The notes under the pieces are model-generated. The model made no database searches, had not been told where the DNA came from, and saw only the letters and a list, made by a program, of their open reading frames with translations. The position numbers and the translations under genes were made by a program. 64,000 nt of DNA from CAZJLN01 sp964540765 (lineage in GTDB: Bacteria; Chloroflexota; Anaerolineae; Anaerolineales; Anaerolineaceae): positions 1-64,000 of the forward strand of contig CAZINW010000007.1 in the NCBI GenBank assembly GCA_964540765.1, read 5' to 3'. Below, piece by piece: positions 16,217 to 24,510 of the stretch; the first letter of the stretch is position 1; each line of letters opens with the position of its first letter.

Positions 16217-17710
16217 ATGGAGAAATTGATTCTAGAAGCAACGAATATATGTAAATCATTTAGCGGTGTTCAGGTTTTAAATAAAGCTCATATTAAAGCT
16301 TTTTCACATGAGGTTCATGCTTTATTAGGTGAAAATGGTGCAGGTAAGTCTACTTTAGTGAAAATACTTACTGGGGCTTTAAAAAAAGATGTTGGCGAAA
16401 TCTTTTTCGATGATAAACCTTTGATAATAAATCATCCTAAAGAAATTTATGATTTAGGAATAGCTATAGTTCATCAAGAATTTAATTTAATGCCTGATTT
16501 ATCAGTTTCTGAGAATATTTTTATTGGAAGAGAGCCTTCTGCCTTAATTCCCGGTTTTATTAACGACAAACAATTAAGAAATCAGACAAGAGAGATATTA
16601 AATAGACTTAAGATTAACATTGATCCTTCTACAAAAATTAAATATCTTGGTGTAGCTCAACAACAATTAGTTGAAATAGCTAAAGCTCTCTCTTACGAGT
16701 GTAAGTTAATTATTTTAGATGAACCGACATCAGCTTTAACGGATTCGGAGTGTGAAACACTTTTCTCATTAATTTTATCCTTAAAGAAAGAAGGAGTAGC
16801 TTTTATTTACATAACTCATAGGCTTTCAGATTTAGAGAGTATTGCTGATAGAGTGACAATATTGCGAGATGGCAAATTTGTTAATGAACATATATATGAT
16901 AGATCAAAGGTTCCCCTTTATATAAGTGAAATGGTCGGTAGAGAATTGAATAATATCTTCCCGGAAAAACCAATTTATACCAGAGGCGAAAAGACATTAT
17001 CTGTTAAGAATTTAAATATAACTGGCTTGCTTCATGACATTTCATTTGATTTATATAAGGGGGAGATATTAGGTGTTGCTGGTCTTATGGGTGCGGGCAG
17101 AACAGAGTTAGCAAAAGCAATTATTGGGGCTCTTCCTATTTCATCGGGTGAAATAGAAATTTTCCAGACAAAAAGGAAAATTAATTCACCAGCTAAAGCG
17201 ATTAAATTAGGTTTTGGGTATTTATCCGAGGATCGAAAAAGGGATGGTTTATTAGTTAATCTCTCAATTAAAGACAATATACTGCTCTCTTCTTTAGATA
17301 AATATACAAGTTTTGGGTTTGTCAGTGAGAAATTCAGCAATAACGATGTAGATATTTATATGTCCAAGCTACGAATAAAATCCCAGGGTAGAAATCAATT
17401 AGTTCTAAATTTAAGTGGCGGTAATCAACAAAAAGTTAATTTTGCCAAATGGTTATGCAAAAATACAGATATACTGATCCTTGATGAGCCAACAAGAGGT
17501 ATTGATGTAGGGTCTAAATATGAAATTTATGAGATTATTTTTAATCTTGCTGTCAGTGGCGTTTCTTTAATAATGATTTCATCTGAATTGCCTGAAATTC
17601 TTGGAATAAGTGATCGAATAATTACTATGTGTGAGGGTCATATTACCGGTGACATTCCTGCTTCTCAAGCTTCTCAGGAATTAATAGGCAACCTTATTAT
17701 GAGTAGTTAA
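16217..17710 (+). CDS. sugar ABC transporter ATPase, RbsA/MglA type
   Basis: 497 residues with two ABC domains fused head to tail. In the first, Walker A is GENGAGKST (38-46), the signature region is LGVAQQQLVEIAKAL and Walker B is LIILDEPTSAL. The second has the degenerate Walker A GLMGAGRTE typical of this family, signature LSGGNQQKVNFAKWL and Walker B ILILDEPTRGID. Such tandem ATPases energise ribose/galactose/xylose-type importers as one polypeptide. The permease gene follows 14 bases later. The start ATG at 16217 has AAGAG upstream. Codon use is AT-rich. Confidence 0.93.
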   Translation: MEKLILEATNICKSFSGVQVLNKAHIKAFSHEVHALLGENGAGKSTLVKILTGALKKDVGEIFFDDKPLIINHPKEIYDLGIAIVHQEFNLMPDLSVSENIFIGREPSALIPGFINDKQLRNQTREILNRLKINIDPSTKIKYLGVAQQQLVEIAKALSYECKLIILDEPTSALTDSECETLFSLILSLKKEGVAFIYITHRLSDLESIADRVTILRDGKFVNEHIYDRSKVPLYISEMVGRELNNIFPEKPIYTRGEKTLSVKNLNITGLLHDISFDLYKGEILGVAGLMGAGRTELAKAIIGALPISSGEIEIFQTKRKINSPAKAIKLGFGYLSEDRKRDGLLVNLSIKDNILLSSLDKYTSFGFVSEKFSNNDVDIYMSKLRIKSQGRNQLVLNLSGGNQQKVNFAKWLCKNTDILILDEPTRGIDVGSKYEIYEIIFNLAVSGVSLIMISSELPEILGISDRIITMCEGHITGDIPASQASQELIGNLIMSS

Positions 17711-17724
17711 GGAGTTATCAATTA

Positions 17725-18684
17725 ATGAAAAACGATTTTTTGAAAAGAAATCTTCAATTGCTCAGCACAATTGTCGCAGCTTTAATCCTTTTCGTTGTTT
17801 TTTCTATTATCGCTAATAATTTTTCCACGGTAAATAATACGTTAAATATCGCATTACAATCATCAATAATTGCCATTGTAGCTATTGGTCAAACATTTGT
17901 TATAGCAGGTGGTGGTATTGATCTCTCTGTAGGGCCTGTGGTTGCTATTGGTAGCGTAGTCACAGCAATTTTGTTAAATTCGGGCTTTCCTATATGGTCT
18001 GCAGTTGTAATTGGCTTATTTTGTTGCATTATATGTGGTTTGATTAATGGTTTAATTATTACATATTGGAAGATAGCTCCTTTTATTGCGACCTTAGGTA
18101 CACAATTAATATTTCGAGGTATTGTCTATGTAATTACAAACGGTGTACCAGTTTCAGGTCTACCTTCAGAATTTAGTCTTTTCGGTTTAGGAAAATTATT
18201 TGATGTAATTCCCTATCCTGTGATTGCTATGTTGGTTATAACAATTATTTTTACTTTAATAATGACAAAATCAAAATTTGGGAGGTTGATTTTCGCAATA
18301 GGAAGTAACGAAAAAACTGCTTTTTTGTCTGGCGTGAATGTATCAGTGAATAAAATTCTTATGTATGTTTTATGTTCGTTTTTATCTGGTCTTGGAGGGA
18401 TAATTTTAACTTCAAGATTAGTAAGTGCCCAGCCCACAACAGGAACTGGTTATGAAGCCAATGCAATTGCTGCAGCAGTTATTGGCGGCGCAAGTTTAGC
18501 TGGTGGTACTGGTAGTATTATTGGCGCAGTTGTTGGTGCCTTGATAATGGGTATTTTACAAAATGGTTTGAATTTAATTGGTCTATCATATTTCTTGCAG
18601 CAAATAGCTATCGGTTCTGTAATAATTCTTGCAGTAATGGTTGACAAACTTAGAAATCGTTTTAGTAAAAATAATTCTTATTAA
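17725..18684 (+). CDS. sugar ABC transporter permease, RbsC type
   Basis: 319 residues of mainly hydrophobic helices, around eight to ten predicted membrane spans. GGGIDLSVGPVVAIGSV (near 69-85) and AAAVIGGASLAGGTGSIIGAVVGALIMG (near 248-275) are highly conserved in the BPD_transp_2 family of ribose-type permeases. It forms a homodimeric channel with the double ATPase encoded just upstream, and receives substrate from the lipoprotein at 14046. A GGAG lies before the ATG. Confidence 0.92.
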   Translation: MKNDFLKRNLQLLSTIVAALILFVVFSIIANNFSTVNNTLNIALQSSIIAIVAIGQTFVIAGGGIDLSVGPVVAIGSVVTAILLNSGFPIWSAVVIGLFCCIICGLINGLIITYWKIAPFIATLGTQLIFRGIVYVITNGVPVSGLPSEFSLFGLGKLFDVIPYPVIAMLVITIIFTLIMTKSKFGRLIFAIGSNEKTAFLSGVNVSVNKILMYVLCSFLSGLGGIILTSRLVSAQPTTGTGYEANAIAAAVIGGASLAGGTGSIIGAVVGALIMGILQNGLNLIGLSYFLQQIAIGSVIILAVMVDKLRNRFSKNNSY

Positions 18685-18762
18685 TAATTTAGTTATCTTG
18701 TATCGCTTTCGTTTGACTGGTTCATTTTTTGTTGTCATGAATAATTATTGATTGGTGTTAAT

Positions 18763-19884
18763 ATGACCAAAATTTTACATTTAGGTTTAATTGGATATGG
18801 TCAAGGAAGAATGTATGCTGATACTCTACGTTGTTACCGGGTTTTTTATCCAAATTTGCCAGAAGTAGAGTTGACTGCGATCTGTACTTTGTCTTTACCT
18901 GAAAGTCAGAGGGCGTTAACTATATCAGGTTTTAAAAGAATACAGAATGATTTTAATGAATTAATCAATTCATCGGATATCGATATAATAATAATAGCAA
19001 CACCTCCTTCTACCCACTATTCATATCTAAAAGCATGTTTATATACACAAAAAGGGATATTTTTAGATAAACCACTATCAATCGATTTTAATCATGCAAA
19101 TGAATTAATAACTTTATCTAAAGAGTTGTCAAGAGATGCAAGACTTGGTTTTCAGTATAGATTTAATCCGGCATTACTATATGCAAAAGATTTAATAAAT
19201 AGTGGTGTTTTAGGTGAAATATATAATTATCGTGCAACATATAACAGATCAAGTGCTGTAAAAAATAATAAATCATTAGGGTGGAAAGGGAATATTGAGT
19301 TATGTGGCGATGGCGTTTTATTTGATTATGGTCCTCATCCAATAGATTTGATAAATTGGTTAGTTGGTATTCCCGAAAAAGTTTCAGCAATCAGGAAAAT
19401 ATTTATTCCTAAACGGCCTAGGTCTAGAGAGGATATGGATTTAGTAGAAATCACAACAGCTGATCATTATACGATATTATTTTCTTCATCTAATGGACCA
19501 GTGGGTTCATTAGATTTGGGTAGGCTTATTGTTGGGTCAGAGAATGATCTTTCAATTCAATTATATGGTAGCAAAGGGTCAATTTCATGGTCTTTAATGG
19601 ATCCGAATTTTTTATATAAGGCGGATATCTCCTACAAATCAAACAAAGGCGTGGCTTGGGAAAAAATACCAACCATTCAGAAGTATCCAGGTTTAGATTT
19701 TCCAAGTGGAGATTCTCCAATGGGTTTATTCCGAATGCACTTAGCGAGTATGGCAGACTTTATTTCATCCTTCATTCAAAATCAATCATTTGTTCCTGGG
19801 ATAATTGATGGTTATAATGTTCAAAAAATATTAAATGCATGTGTTATTTCAGCTAATAACAATTGTTGGCAAGATGTAAACTAA
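18763..19884 (+). CDS. Gfo/Idh/MocA-family oxidoreductase
   Basis: 373 residues. The N-terminal Rossmann motif is GLIGYGQGRMYADTL, and IIIIATPPSTHY and FLDKPLSIDF (the family's EKP motif, here DKP) follow. A C-terminal Gfo/Idh/MocA domain includes CGDGVLFDYGPHPIDLINWLVG. These NAD(P)-dependent enzymes oxidise or reduce sugars, inositols and amino sugars. I start at ATG 18763, preceded by GGTG with good spacing; an in-frame TTG 15 bases upstream is less likely. It is the last gene of the operon and would provide the redox step alongside the lactonase-like enzyme. Confidence 0.88.
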   Translation: MTKILHLGLIGYGQGRMYADTLRCYRVFYPNLPEVELTAICTLSLPESQRALTISGFKRIQNDFNELINSSDIDIIIIATPPSTHYSYLKACLYTQKGIFLDKPLSIDFNHANELITLSKELSRDARLGFQYRFNPALLYAKDLINSGVLGEIYNYRATYNRSSAVKNNKSLGWKGNIELCGDGVLFDYGPHPIDLINWLVGIPEKVSAIRKIFIPKRPRSREDMDLVEITTADHYTILFSSSNGPVGSLDLGRLIVGSENDLSIQLYGSKGSISWSLMDPNFLYKADISYKSNKGVAWEKIPTIQKYPGLDFPSGDSPMGLFRMHLASMADFISSFIQNQSFVPGIIDGYNVQKILNACVISANNNCWQDVN

Positions 19885-20214
19885 ATAGAGACTTTTTTTA
19901 TACAACCTAAACAGACGAACCATATATTTTCCTTATAGATATTTAGATACAAAAATAATAAATATTTTTTTTTATCATTCTCCTTTAAATCCACACATCC
20001 TATAACCAGTATTGAATGCAAAAAACGGAGTGATAATTGTTATAAACAATTGGAATAAAGTTTTATTTCAACCTCCTTGTATCATATCTTGCATACAAGA
20101 CCTCTGTCTGGGGGAGGGGTTATGCCTGCGCTGCAGCATTTTACCTTCAATTGCATCATCTTCACGTATAATTTGAATCATTGATAAATTTATATAAACA
20201 TGCTGGAGGTGCTC
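19885..20214. other. spacer closing the AT-rich operon
   Basis: No gene. AATTGTT/AACAATT (20035-20051) and CTTGTAT/ATACAAG (20076-20099) can form small hairpins. No textbook T-run terminator is evident for the sugar operon. Base composition changes from strongly AT-rich to balanced around 20.1 kb, marking the likely edge of the imported operon. Confidence 0.45.
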
Positions 20215-21684
20215 ATGACTGAAGAAACCAAAATCACCGATGAAAACAAGGAAAAGAAAATCCCCGAGGAAAAGACGTCTGTAACCGAACATACGCTCCT
20301 CATCAACGGGCATGAGCTCGCATACACCGTGACTGCCGGCACACTGCTCCTCAAAGAAGAAGATGAGAAGGAGGGCGAGAAGCCCAAGGCGATGATCTTC
20401 TATGTGGCTTACCAACTGCACACTGATCAACCCGTCTCGCAGCGTCCAATCACATTTTCCTTCAATGGCGGACCCGGCTCGTCGTCAGTCTGGATGCACC
20501 TGGGTTTGCTCGGTCCCAAGCGTGTTTTGATGGATGAGGAGGGCATGCCGCTACCACCACCTTACAGGCTTGTCCCCAATGACTTCACCCTGCTGGATAA
20601 AACCGACCTGGTTTTCATTGATCCGGTCAGCACTGGTTTCAGCCGCACCGTACCTGGTGAGAAAGCCGAAGTCTATCACAATGTCAAAAAGGATGTTGAG
20701 TCCGTTGGCGATTTCATTCAGCGTTACACCACCCGCAGCAAACGCTGGGGATCGCCCAAATTCCTCATTGGTGAATCCTACGGCACCACCCGTGCCGCTG
20801 GTCTGGCAGGCTATTTGCAGGAGCGCCATGGTATGTACCTGAATGGCATCATGCTAGTCTCCTCTATCTTGAATTTTGGTACAGCGCGCTTCAACCCCGG
20901 TAATGATCTGCCCTACATTCTCTTCCTGCCGACCTATACTGCCACTGCCTGGTACCATCATAAGCTCAGCCCGGAACTGCAAGCAGACCTGCAAGGCGCA
21001 TTACGTCAGTCAGAGCGCTTTGCTGCTACGGAATACACCCTGGCACTCATGCAGGGCAGCCAACTCCCAGAAGATGAACGCCGACGCATTGTCTCCAAAC
21101 TGGCAGCGCTGACGGGATTATCTGAGGATTACATTGAGCGCACTGACTTGCGCATAGACATCCATCGCTTCTGCAAGGAATTGTGCCGCCGCGAGGGTCT
21201 CACCGTCGGTCGCTTGGACAGCCGTTACACCGGTCGTGACCGTGACAGCGCCGGTGAACTCTACGAGCGCGACCCCAGCAGCAGCGCCACCCTCGGACCC
21301 TATACCGCCATGCTCAATGATTATGTACGCAGTGAGCTTGATTTTGAATCCGACCTGACCTATGAGGTTCTCACCAGTCTTTTCAAAACTTGGAAGTATG
21401 ATGATTTTCAGAATCAATATGTCAATACGGGGGAGACCCTGCGTGAGGGTTTCCTCTTGAACCCTGCCATGAAAGTCTTTGTTGCCAATGGGTATTATGA
21501 CTTGGCGACTCCATACTTTGCCACGCGCTACACCCTCAACCACCTCGGGTTGCCCGCTGAGTTTATGGAGAAAATACAGACGACCTATTACCAGGCTGGG
21601 CATATGATGTACCTGCATCTGCCGTCCTTGGCAAAGCTCAAGCAGGACCTGGATGCCTTTATTGACAGTGCCATGCCCCATTGA
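20215..21684 (+). CDS. S10-family serine carboxypeptidase
   Basis: 489 residues from the ATG at 20215, chosen because GGAGG lies 5 bases upstream. Family marks: FSFNGGPGSSSVWMHLGLLGP (oxyanion region, about 81-101), FIDPVSTGFSR, nucleophile GESYG with Ser188, acid Asp in FVANGYYDLATPYF, and His in QAGHMMYLH near the C-terminus. S10 peptidases remove C-terminal residues, usually at acidic pH. The N-terminus is a charged, Lys/Glu-rich tail without a signal peptide, so secretion is not supported. The gene stands alone. Confidence 0.9.
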   Translation: MTEETKITDENKEKKIPEEKTSVTEHTLLINGHELAYTVTAGTLLLKEEDEKEGEKPKAMIFYVAYQLHTDQPVSQRPITFSFNGGPGSSSVWMHLGLLGPKRVLMDEEGMPLPPPYRLVPNDFTLLDKTDLVFIDPVSTGFSRTVPGEKAEVYHNVKKDVESVGDFIQRYTTRSKRWGSPKFLIGESYGTTRAAGLAGYLQERHGMYLNGIMLVSSILNFGTARFNPGNDLPYILFLPTYTATAWYHHKLSPELQADLQGALRQSERFAATEYTLALMQGSQLPEDERRRIVSKLAALTGLSEDYIERTDLRIDIHRFCKELCRREGLTVGRLDSRYTGRDRDSAGELYERDPSSSATLGPYTAMLNDYVRSELDFESDLTYEVLTSLFKTWKYDDFQNQYVNTGETLREGFLLNPAMKVFVANGYYDLATPYFATRYTLNHLGLPAEFMEKIQTTYYQAGHMMYLHLPSLAKLKQDLDAFIDSAMPH

Positions 21685-21996
21685 GTAAACCCAGGAAATA
21701 ACCAGAGTAAGAAGGCTGCCCCCAAAAGCAAAAAAGGAGGCAGCCTCAATTGTTCAAGATTTTATGGGGCTCTTTCACACCATACAACATTCACTTTAAA
21801 TGAAATAAAGTGATTTCTCAAGAATATGGTCTGGTTTTAATTTGGTGATGGGGCGTAGATCAAGGGGAATTTAGCTTTCTGGAAAGGGGAGATCCTTTGG
21901 CTGCTTCTGGCACTAAAATTGCACCGTATCCCATCAGGTTTATAGATTAAAAATAAACCCGGCAAACATTTGCAAAGACATTACTTGGAGGTACGC
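21685..21996. other. spacer between S10 peptidase and lysozyme genes
   Basis: A hairpin AGGCTGCC/GGCAGCCT (21713-21746, 18-base loop) follows the peptidase stop and could be a weak terminator, though no T-run follows. Nothing else is recognised. Confidence 0.4.
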
Positions 21997-23121
21997 ATGA
22001 CCAGAGCATTCGGGATTGACATCAGCAAATACAATACCAGCGTCGACGGGAAGAAAAAGGTCAACTTTGATCAGATCAAAGCCAATTCAGAAGAAATTGT
22101 CTTTATCGCTGCCAGGGCGGGTGCATCCTGGGGATACAAAGATCCCCAGTTCGATTATTACTGGGCAGAAATGCGTCGCATCCAGGTTTGCAGAATGACA
22201 TATCATGTCCTTTACTTTGGTGAGAGTGCGCTTTCCCAGATGGACAATCTCTTCAGGATACTTGGCAATATGGTGGATTGGGCGCATGACAAGATTGCAT
22301 TGGATCTCGAGGTGGAGGGCATCAATACCCGTGAACGCATTACTGCTGTTACGAAAAAATGTATCGAGATCTGTAAAACAAGAACAGGTAAAACCCCAAT
22401 CTTTTATTCCCGTGCCAGTTGGGTCAACCAATATCTGGATGTCACCCAACTGCCACAAGTGGATTGGTGGTTGGCACAGTATAAAAAGTCCCTTCCTTAT
22501 CCTCTTTATACCCCCGAACATCCCGGTCCTCCCACTTTACCAACCCATGTATCCTCATGGTTGGTTCATCAAACGGGCTCTCGCGGCAGGGGTATTGGCA
22601 CACCCGGAGCTCATTACATGGACTACGACCGCTGGAATGGTGTCAAGGCAGATGTGTTGGCGTATTTTGGTTATACTGCGTCTCCGCCCCCCCCGCCTCC
22701 TCCCGAGCCTCCTCTTTTCCAGGCCAAATGCATCACCACTGCCCTCTATAAACGCAGTGGTCCCGGCTCAAGTTATTCCATTATTGGTGCGCTCCTTTTA
22801 GGCGATATTGTTGATGTGTTTGAAGAGCAGGATGGCTGGTTCCGCATTGAAAGTGGCGCTGAAGTCTGGTGTTCTAGTAGCGAAAGATATATGCAAAGAG
22901 TTGAGCCAGACCCTGACCCGGAACCTGTCTTGTTCAGAGCAAAATGCATCGTCAATGCGCTCTACAAACGCTCCGGTCCGGGCACCACTTATAAAGCTGT
23001 AGGTTACTTGACCAGGGATACCGTCGTGGATGTCTATGAAGTCAAGAATGGGTGGTACCGTATCGGTGAGAATGCCCAGGTCTGGTGTTCAGGTGCGACG
23101 CAGTACATGCAAAGACTCTAA
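21997..23121 (+). CDS. GH25 lysozyme-like protein with two SH3 domains
   Basis: 374 residues from ATG 21997 (GGAGG 5 bases upstream). The N-terminal GH25 domain starts GIDISKYN, continues with IALDLEVEG (catalytic Asp/Glu region, near 100) and ends with a WLAQY and HYMDYDRW stretch. A poly-Pro linker (about 225-238) leads to two bacterial SH3 repeats, each with the pattern ALYKRSGPG followed by VW(C)S. GH25 enzymes cut peptidoglycan between MurNAc and GlcNAc; SH3b domains bind the wall. No signal peptide is visible at this start, which is unusual for a self-wall enzyme and recalls phage endolysins. No phage genes surround it. Confidence 0.88.
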   Translation: MTRAFGIDISKYNTSVDGKKKVNFDQIKANSEEIVFIAARAGASWGYKDPQFDYYWAEMRRIQVCRMTYHVLYFGESALSQMDNLFRILGNMVDWAHDKIALDLEVEGINTRERITAVTKKCIEICKTRTGKTPIFYSRASWVNQYLDVTQLPQVDWWLAQYKKSLPYPLYTPEHPGPPTLPTHVSSWLVHQTGSRGRGIGTPGAHYMDYDRWNGVKADVLAYFGYTASPPPPPPPEPPLFQAKCITTALYKRSGPGSSYSIIGALLLGDIVDVFEEQDGWFRIESGAEVWCSSSERYMQRVEPDPDPEPVLFRAKCIVNALYKRSGPGTTYKAVGYLTRDTVVDVYEVKNGWYRIGENAQVWCSGATQYMQRL

Positions 23122-23147
23122 GCACATGTCAACGACTTGAAAACAAC

Positions 23148-23182
23148 AAAGATCCCCTTCTGAAACAGGGGATCTTTTCATT
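23148..23182 (+). terminator. terminator after the lysozyme gene
   Basis: A 10-bp stem AAAGATCCCC/GGGGATCTTT (23148-23177) runs into T-rich sequence, 26 bases after the stop. The following stretch to 23420 has no supported gene; a 65-codon frame at 23189 lacks a ribosome site. Confidence 0.8.
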
Positions 23183-23420
23183 ACAAGTGTGTCTGCGTTA
23201 AGGCTGCGCTCTGAGCTATCTAAATATCCCAGTTATATGACCTGTGCTCATCACTACCCGATGCGTCGTGATGTCAATGCCATGCTTCAACAAACCAATA
23301 TAGTAAATACAGAATATTTTTTATGCGGCAACCGCGTGGATCATTGCCCGGAGCATGTCATCCAATGTGAATTAAAGTTGGGATAGGGAGTATTTTGTAG
23401 AGGTTGTCTCTATTAAATGA

Positions 23421-23451
23421 AAAGCTGCGCTTCTTATTGAAGCGCAGCTTT
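23421..23451 (-). terminator. terminator of the small membrane protein gene
   Basis: A 13-bp perfect stem AAAGCTGCGCTTC/GAAGCGCAGCTTT with a 5-base loop. On the minus strand the stem runs into TTTCATTT, 19 bases beyond the stop of the gene at 23470-23640. Confidence 0.85.
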
Positions 23452-23469
23452 CCGGGATAAATTAAACAA

Positions 23470-23640
23470 TTACAGACCTTTTAGCAAGGTGCCAAGCAGC
23501 AGCAGCACCCATGCTACCAGGATAAACCAGAAGGCATAAGTTGTCAAAAAGCCAGCTGAGACAATTGTGCCAATCAGGCCCAACACGCCCAAAATAAGGG
23601 CAATCCACCATGTTATGTTCTTCGGGGCAGTTAAGTTCAT
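23470..23640 (-). CDS. small membrane protein, 56 residues
   Basis: Starts MNLTAPKNITWW. AAAGGAG lies 8 bases ahead of the ATG (complement of 23638-23640), so longer frames from upstream are not used. Two hydrophobic helices (about residues 11-31 and 34-54) separated by FLTTYAF span the membrane. The helix-Gly-rich pattern (IALILGVLGLIG) resembles short uncharacterised membrane proteins found next to stress genes. It has its own ribosome site and a strong terminator, which supports it being real. Function unknown. Confidence 0.75.
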   Translation of the reverse strand: MNLTAPKNITWWIALILGVLGLIGTIVSAGFLTTYAFWFILVAWVLLLLGTLLKGL

Positions 23641-23740
23641 GACTATTTCTCCTTTCATAAAATGGTTACTTTGGCTGGGTGAATGTGCCAGCCCTGATAC
23701 TACATTAAATATAACACATTCGCTGTAAAAAAGATACAAT

Positions 23741-23833
23741 TAAATGAGAGTGTTTAAATGAGAGTGTTGAAAAACGTCATTCCCACTCCCACAGGGAATG
23801 ATAATGACGCGAAAGTTTTTTCAACACCCTCAT
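23741..23833. repeat. MITE-like inverted-repeat element
   Basis: ATGAGAGTGTTGAAAAAC at 23758 faces its near-complement ending at 23833 (ATGAGGGTGTTGAAAAAAC on the other strand). Inside, TCATTCCC pairs with GGGAATGA. The left end is preceded by a perfect 14-bp tandem copy of TAAATGAGAGTGTT (23741-23754, 23755-23768). Size (76 bp) and ends fit a non-autonomous element or a large hairpin. Confidence 0.65.
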
Positions 23834-23908
23834 GATCCTCAACTTTATTGAGAATTGAAATATGATAAAATGTATATGAAATTTGAATGTTAAGAGTGTA
23901 TTAATATC

Positions 23909-23937
23909 TTGACAATTTTGCATTAACAGAATATTAT
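23909..23937 (+). promoter_or_regulatory. promoter of the marR gene
   Basis: TTGACA (23909-23914), 17-bp spacer, TATTAT (23932-23937): a strong sigma70-like promoter, giving a short leader before the regulator gene. Confidence 0.7.
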
Positions 23938-23990
23938 TAGTTGATATGTGAACTATATTTCTACGGTTGTGTGGGCTAATTTGGTGTCTT

Positions 23991-24440
23991 GTGGAAACAG
24001 GTCAATTTACTTTGTATCAAACTCTAAAAGCCATTTTTCTTCATATTGATAACCATGAGAAGGCACTCCTGGGAAAATTTGACTTGACCGTAGCCCGCTT
24101 TTATACCCTGATGCATATCTACAATCACCCTGGCATTAATTATATGGACCTGACCGATCTGATGCTTTGTACCAAAAGCAACACCACCCGCGTTGTCAGA
24201 GGCTTGCAACTGGACGGTTTTGTCGAACGCCGCGATCATCCGAATGACGGTCGCAGTTACCAGCTCTATCTCACGCTTAGAGGTGAGGCACTCTTTACCA
24301 AAGTTTATCCAGTTTACCTGACACAGATTGATCAACTTATGTCTTCCTTTAATGAAAGTCAAATAAAAGAGTACACGGCTGCCAGCAAACATATTGAAAG
24401 TGTCGTAGCGCCTGCTATACTTAATGCAGGAGGTAGTTAG
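23991..24440 (+). CDS. MarR-family transcriptional regulator
   Basis: About 149 residues from the GTG at 23991; a TTG at 23967 would add 8 residues, and the start is uncertain. Winged-helix features: NYMDLTDLMLCTKSNTTRVVRGLQLDGFVERRDHPNDGRSYQLYLT, the recognition helix and the charged wing with the DGR typical of MarR. Helices at both ends would form the dimer interface. It lies 70 bases upstream of the maltose-type importer on the same strand and could control it, although MarR proteins more often answer to small aromatic ligands. Confidence 0.88.
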   Translation: METGQFTLYQTLKAIFLHIDNHEKALLGKFDLTVARFYTLMHIYNHPGINYMDLTDLMLCTKSNTTRVVRGLQLDGFVERRDHPNDGRSYQLYLTLRGEALFTKVYPVYLTQIDQLMSSFNESQIKEYTAASKHIESVVAPAILNAGGS

Positions 24441-24510
24441 TAAGTATGTCACATCCACCAACCGGCCAATATATGGCCAAATATGTCAATCTTTTTCTAA
24501 GGAGAATAAA

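Noticed and set aside
23189..23386. 65-codon plus-strand frame after the lysozyme terminator
   Set aside because: No ribosome site, no similarity and placed directly after a terminator.
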